Source: JAFGED01 sp034430835 (GTDB lineage: Bacteria > Chloroflexota > Anaerolineae > B4-G1). Taken from it: a DNA stretch of 5,875 nucleotides. Position numbers and translations under genes: made by a program. This document shows positions 4,401 to 5,875 of this stretch, piece by piece (within the stretch, counting starts at the first letter, position 1; every line of letters starts with the position of its first letter). Under the pieces are notes generated by a model that saw only the letters and a list, made by a program, of their open reading frames with translations, was not told the origin of the DNA and searched no databases. The DNA lies in the NCBI GenBank assembly GCA_034430835.1, contig DAOUDX010000104.1:1-5875 (forward strand), written 5' to 3'.

Positions 4401-5875
4401 TGGGTTCGCTGCGGGTGCCGAACCCCGACAAGCTGATCGTTCATCCCGAAAAGCCGCTCTGTGGCGGCGCGATGCACTCGCCGGGCTTTTTCCCCAAGGG
4501 CTACCTGTGTAAGCCCTTCAACGGAGGCTATGACGTCGTGCAGGCACTGGCGGCCCGGTACGGGTTCGACACGTCTACCACACCGTGGAACGAGATGGGG
4601 CCGGAGGCTCAGCACGCCTTCCTGTTCGGCGATCCGGAGCCGCTGCAGGTGACATTTCACAGCCGCAGCGGACGGACGACCGTGCGGACGGTGGCCTGTC
4701 CCGGTTTTTACGGCTGGATCCGGGACTGGGACGTGGGGGGTACCTATACCGATACGCAAACATGCCCCCAGTGCGGCGGCGCGCGCTTGCGCCCCGAATA
4801 CCTGGCCGTGACGTTGGGCGGGCACAACGTCCACGAGCTGAGCGAGATGGGATTGCGCGAACTGTCTCAGGTCATCCAAGACATCTCCCCCTCGCTGGCG
4901 GGGAGGGTCGAGGGAGGGCTAGAGACGGTCATGGCCAGCCTGCGCACCATCGGCAAACGGCTGCGCTTCCTGCTCCAGGTCGGCCTGGGATACCTCCATC
5001 TGAACCGCGTGTCGGGCACGCTCTCGGCGGGAGAGGCGCAGCGGATCAGGCTGGCAGGCCTCCTGGGCAGCGGGCTGACCTCCCTGACCGTGCTGCTGGA
5101 CGAGCCGACGCGCGGCATGCATCCCACCGAGGTCGATGCGCTGGTGGGGGCGCTGACCAAACTGCGCGATGAGGGGAACACGGTCATCGTCGTCGAGCAC
5201 GATCCGTTGCTCATCCGCGCTGCTGATCACCTGATCGACATGGGACCAGGGGCCGGGGTCGCCGGCGGCGAGATCGTCGCCCAGGGCGCGCCGGAGGAGG
5301 TTGCTCGCCACGACACGCCAACCGCTCGCTGGTTGCGCGCGGGCCTGGAGGGTCTCCTTTTCTCGGGTGCAGGAGAGGGGGCAAACGCGAGGCTCTCTCG
5401 CCGCGAGCCCTACGGCTGGATGGTGCTCCGGGGGGCGCGGGCCAATAACCTGCGCGGCGGAGACGTGCGGTTGCCGCTGGGTGTGCTGGTGGGGGTGTGC
5501 GGCGTCTCCGGCTCCGGCAAGAGCACGCTGCTGATCGACACGCTGGGACGCGCGCTGGCCCCCAGGAAGCAGACCACCTCGGTGGCCTACGAGCCGATCG
5601 AGCCAGGGGAACACGATGGTATTGAGGGGGCGCCCAGGCGCGTGATCCTCGTCGATCAGGCTCGACGCGGCGTCCACAGCCCGGCCAACTTTTTGGAACT
5701 GAATGGTCCGCTGCACGCTCTCTACGCCGCCGGCGCCGACGCACAGGCGCTGGGACTGGATGAGAAGGCGTTGAGCCGGCGCTGCTCGGTCTGTGGAGGC
5801 AGCGGTGCGATCCGGATCGACATGGGCTTTCTACCCAGCGTCCACACGACGTGTGAGACGTGCCTCGGCACGGGG
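1442..5875 (+). CDS. Giant tandem UvrA-like ABC ATPase with four nucleotide-binding modules, 3' end outside the window
   Basis: An uninterrupted frame of 1478 codons leaves the right edge. UvrA is the DNA-damage sensor of nucleotide excision repair, normally about 950 residues with two ABC modules. Here four modules each open with a GA-x-x-NL motif. Module 1: Walker A GASGSGKT 29-36, Q83, CxxC 116/119 and 250/253, LSRGEAQR 354-361, Walker B D380-E381, His410. Module 2: Walker A 501-508, Q542, zinc cysteines 587/590 and 610/613, LSGGEAQR 689-696, D716-E717, His749. Module 3: Walker A 847-854, Thr903 at the Q-loop position, cysteines 936/939, 957/960, 981/984 and 1108/1111, LSAGEAQR 1194-1201, D1220-E1221, His1253. 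Module 4: Walker A 1354-1361, Q1406, cysteines 1448/1451 and 1471/1474, then the window ends. Residues 147-231 resemble the UvrB-binding domain; about 1003-1115 resemble the insertion domain. By comparison with module 2, roughly 180 residues remain. It is a UvrA paralogue, not necessarily the housekeeping UvrA. Confidence 0.93.
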   Translation, partial: MTIRIQGASEHNLQDIDVEFGDGLTIVTGASGSGKTSLVFDTLYHEARRRLQDVLSLGARETHLAPARVRSITGLGPAVAVGQNLLNRNPASTLATASGLHPFLRLLYARFGERRCLSCGAGLVVLSEDELVERLVSLAQRGDVAVFAPLLRASRGSHRTLLDLLAHEFDTQGLLVDGRPWQSQVLDPAEPHDLEVEVAHLGSGASAGEAREAVRMAAALGATALIVREFPFRELGRGAAGETLSRVPACIACGTWFGDLEPVHFHTACPHCEGVGCARCGETGLHPEAAAVRWQGLRLPDLLACAVEEVRTLFAQAELPSTATRLRDEIARRLDALDRVGLGYVTLDRSSPTLSRGEAQRVRLAVALTSRLEDMLHVLDEPTIGQHPADVARLLPAFRELGGPVVYVEHDRTAASVADQAIDLGPGAGSEGGRLLFAGAPAELWQADTPTGRYFSLRECVATPQPRPAPERFLTVRGANLRNLQRVDVPIPLGRLVVITGVSGSGKSTLVEDVLVASLSQGSAVGCQSIDGPRLKPVLVDQSPIGKNPRSNPATYTKLADVVRDYFAAATGLSASHFSFNRPEGACPTCSGMGAIEVQMRYLPSTWIPCADCDGRRFPDEVLAAEAAFGERRLSIADFYDLRIDEVVPLLLEGGRLPEKDRRAAKGILEALRDVGLGYLTLGQPSPTLSGGEAQRVKLAKHLGRRSLSQSLLVLDEPSTGLHPQDIAGLLVVLDRLVRAGATVVVVEHNTDVICAADWVIDLGPGSGPSGGHVLYAGPLNGLLDIPQSLTGKALREEAQTGNPTPQVASPPIASRQSPIAIRGARANNLKNVDVDLPKGALTVVMGVSGSGKSSLVGDVLEAEARRRFLESLSMYERQSTREGPEAPVESVSGLGVVLAVGTERDRFDLRRTVGVVTEISHHLGVLFSNIGERRCLECGGPMERTGTPGRDEAWHCPACDATAPVARPRHFSPSTYAAACLKCHGVGSLRVPNPDKLIVHPEKPLCGGAMHSPGFFPKGYLCKPFNGGYDVVQALAARYGFDTSTTPWNEMGPEAQHAFLFGDPEPLQVTFHSRSGRTTVRTVACPGFYGWIRDWDVGGTYTDTQTCPQCGGARLRPEYLAVTLGGHNVHELSEMGLRELSQVIQDISPSLAGRVEGGLETVMASLRTIGKRLRFLLQVGLGYLHLNRVSGTLSAGEAQRIRLAGLLGSGLTSLTVLLDEPTRGMHPTEVDALVGALTKLRDEGNTVIVVEHDPLLIRAADHLIDMGPGAGVAGGEIVAQGAPEEVARHDTPTARWLRAGLEGLLFSGAGEGANARLSRREPYGWMVLRGARANNLRGGDVRLPLGVLVGVCGVSGSGKSTLLIDTLGRALAPRKQTTSVAYEPIEPGEHDGIEGAPRRVILVDQARRGVHSPANFLELNGPLHALYAAGADAQALGLDEKALSRRCSVCGGSGAIRIDMGFLPSVHTTCETCLGTG
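2146..2177. repeat. GA-rich imperfect palindrome in the giant ATPase gene
   Basis: GGGAGAG at 2147-2153 can pair with CTCTCCC at 2171-2177 around a 17-base G-rich loop. It falls in a variable segment (REFPFRELGRGAAGETLSRV) between the UvrB-binding-like region and the CIAC zinc site, where the usual insertion domain is missing. It resembles dispersed intergenic palindromes of GC-rich bacteria, but no second identical copy is present in the window. Confidence 0.4.
3861..3904. repeat. Degenerate 7-bp tandem repeat in the linker between the two UvrA-like halves
   Basis: The stretch is built from units close to CAGTCGC and CGATCGC, starting AAGTCGCAAGTCCG and including two exact CAGTCGC units flanked by CGATCGC on each side. 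It encodes part of the low-complexity linker PQVASPPIASRQSPIAIRG (about residues 805-824), just before module 3 begins at about residue 822. Seven-base units change reading frame each copy, so three units are needed to stay in frame. Confidence 0.55.
4885..4905. repeat. GC-rich hairpin in module 3 of the giant ATPase gene
   Basis: CTCCCC at 4885-4890 pairs with GGGGAG at 4900-4905 around a 9-base loop. It is followed by the purine-rich GGTCGAGGGAGGG. It encodes SPSLAGRVEGG in the helical region before the LSAGEAQR signature, where UvrA length varies. The form resembles palindromes that are usually intergenic. Confidence 0.4.
5353..5376. repeat. Short inverted repeat in the module 3/module 4 linker
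   Basis: TCTCC at 5353-5357 pairs with GGAGA at 5372-5376, followed by GGGGGC. The surrounding residues (LLFSGAGEGANARLSRREP, about 1308-1326) are a non-conserved linker between the end of module 3 and the start of module 4 at about 1329. The stem is only 5 bp and could be chance. Confidence 0.3.

Overview
The window shows a compact three-gene co-directional operon on the + strand, preceded by the tail of a probable insertion sequence. The GC-rich coding bias from about 450 onward and the repeat content suggest a high-GC environmental bacterium. A Chloroflexota-type organism would fit the short AGTCGCC-type repeats, but this is a weak guess from memory and no marker gene fixes the taxonomy.

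Layout. Bases 2-127 are the last 41 codons of a protein that looks like a DDE (IS4-like) transposase. Within about 10-15 bases of its stop, a DUF3795-like cysteine-rich reading frame begins that has lost its own start codon. Its intact part from a TTG codon runs 205-456. The stop overlaps by four bases (ATGA) the start of a radical SAM protein of the spore-photoproduct-lyase-like (SPL) family at 453-1442. That stop in turn overlaps by one base (TGATG) the start of a very long open frame, 1442-5875, which leaves the window still open after 1478 codons. This is a tandem-duplicated UvrA-like ATPase with four ABC ATPase modules instead of the usual two.

Two observations stand out. First, the radical SAM gene carries a 110-bp near-palindromic element at 841-950 with 19-bp terminal inverted repeats (17 of 19 matching) that begin and end with TA. 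Treating TA as the duplicated target, the insertion adds 108 bp, exactly 36 codons, and leaves the gene open. It looks like a MITE of the IS630/Tc1-mariner type that behaves like the in-frame palindromic elements known from Rickettsia. Second, the two UvrA-like halves of the giant protein appear to have lost different accessory domains. Half 1 keeps a region resembling the UvrB-binding domain but has almost no insertion domain. Half 2 keeps a recognisable insertion domain but has no UvrB-binding region. The first module of half 2 also has Thr where the Q-loop Gln should be.

How the genes may work together (inference). Overlapping stop and start codons imply translational coupling of a DUF3795 protein, an SPL-like radical SAM enzyme and a DNA-damage-sensor-type ATPase. 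This suggests a nucleic-acid repair or surveillance role. No UvrB, UvrC or helicase is visible, so the pathway is unknown. Small GC- or GA-rich palindromes and a 7-bp repeat also lie in frame in linkers or variable loops of the giant protein, so this operon seems unusually tolerant of small palindromic insertions.
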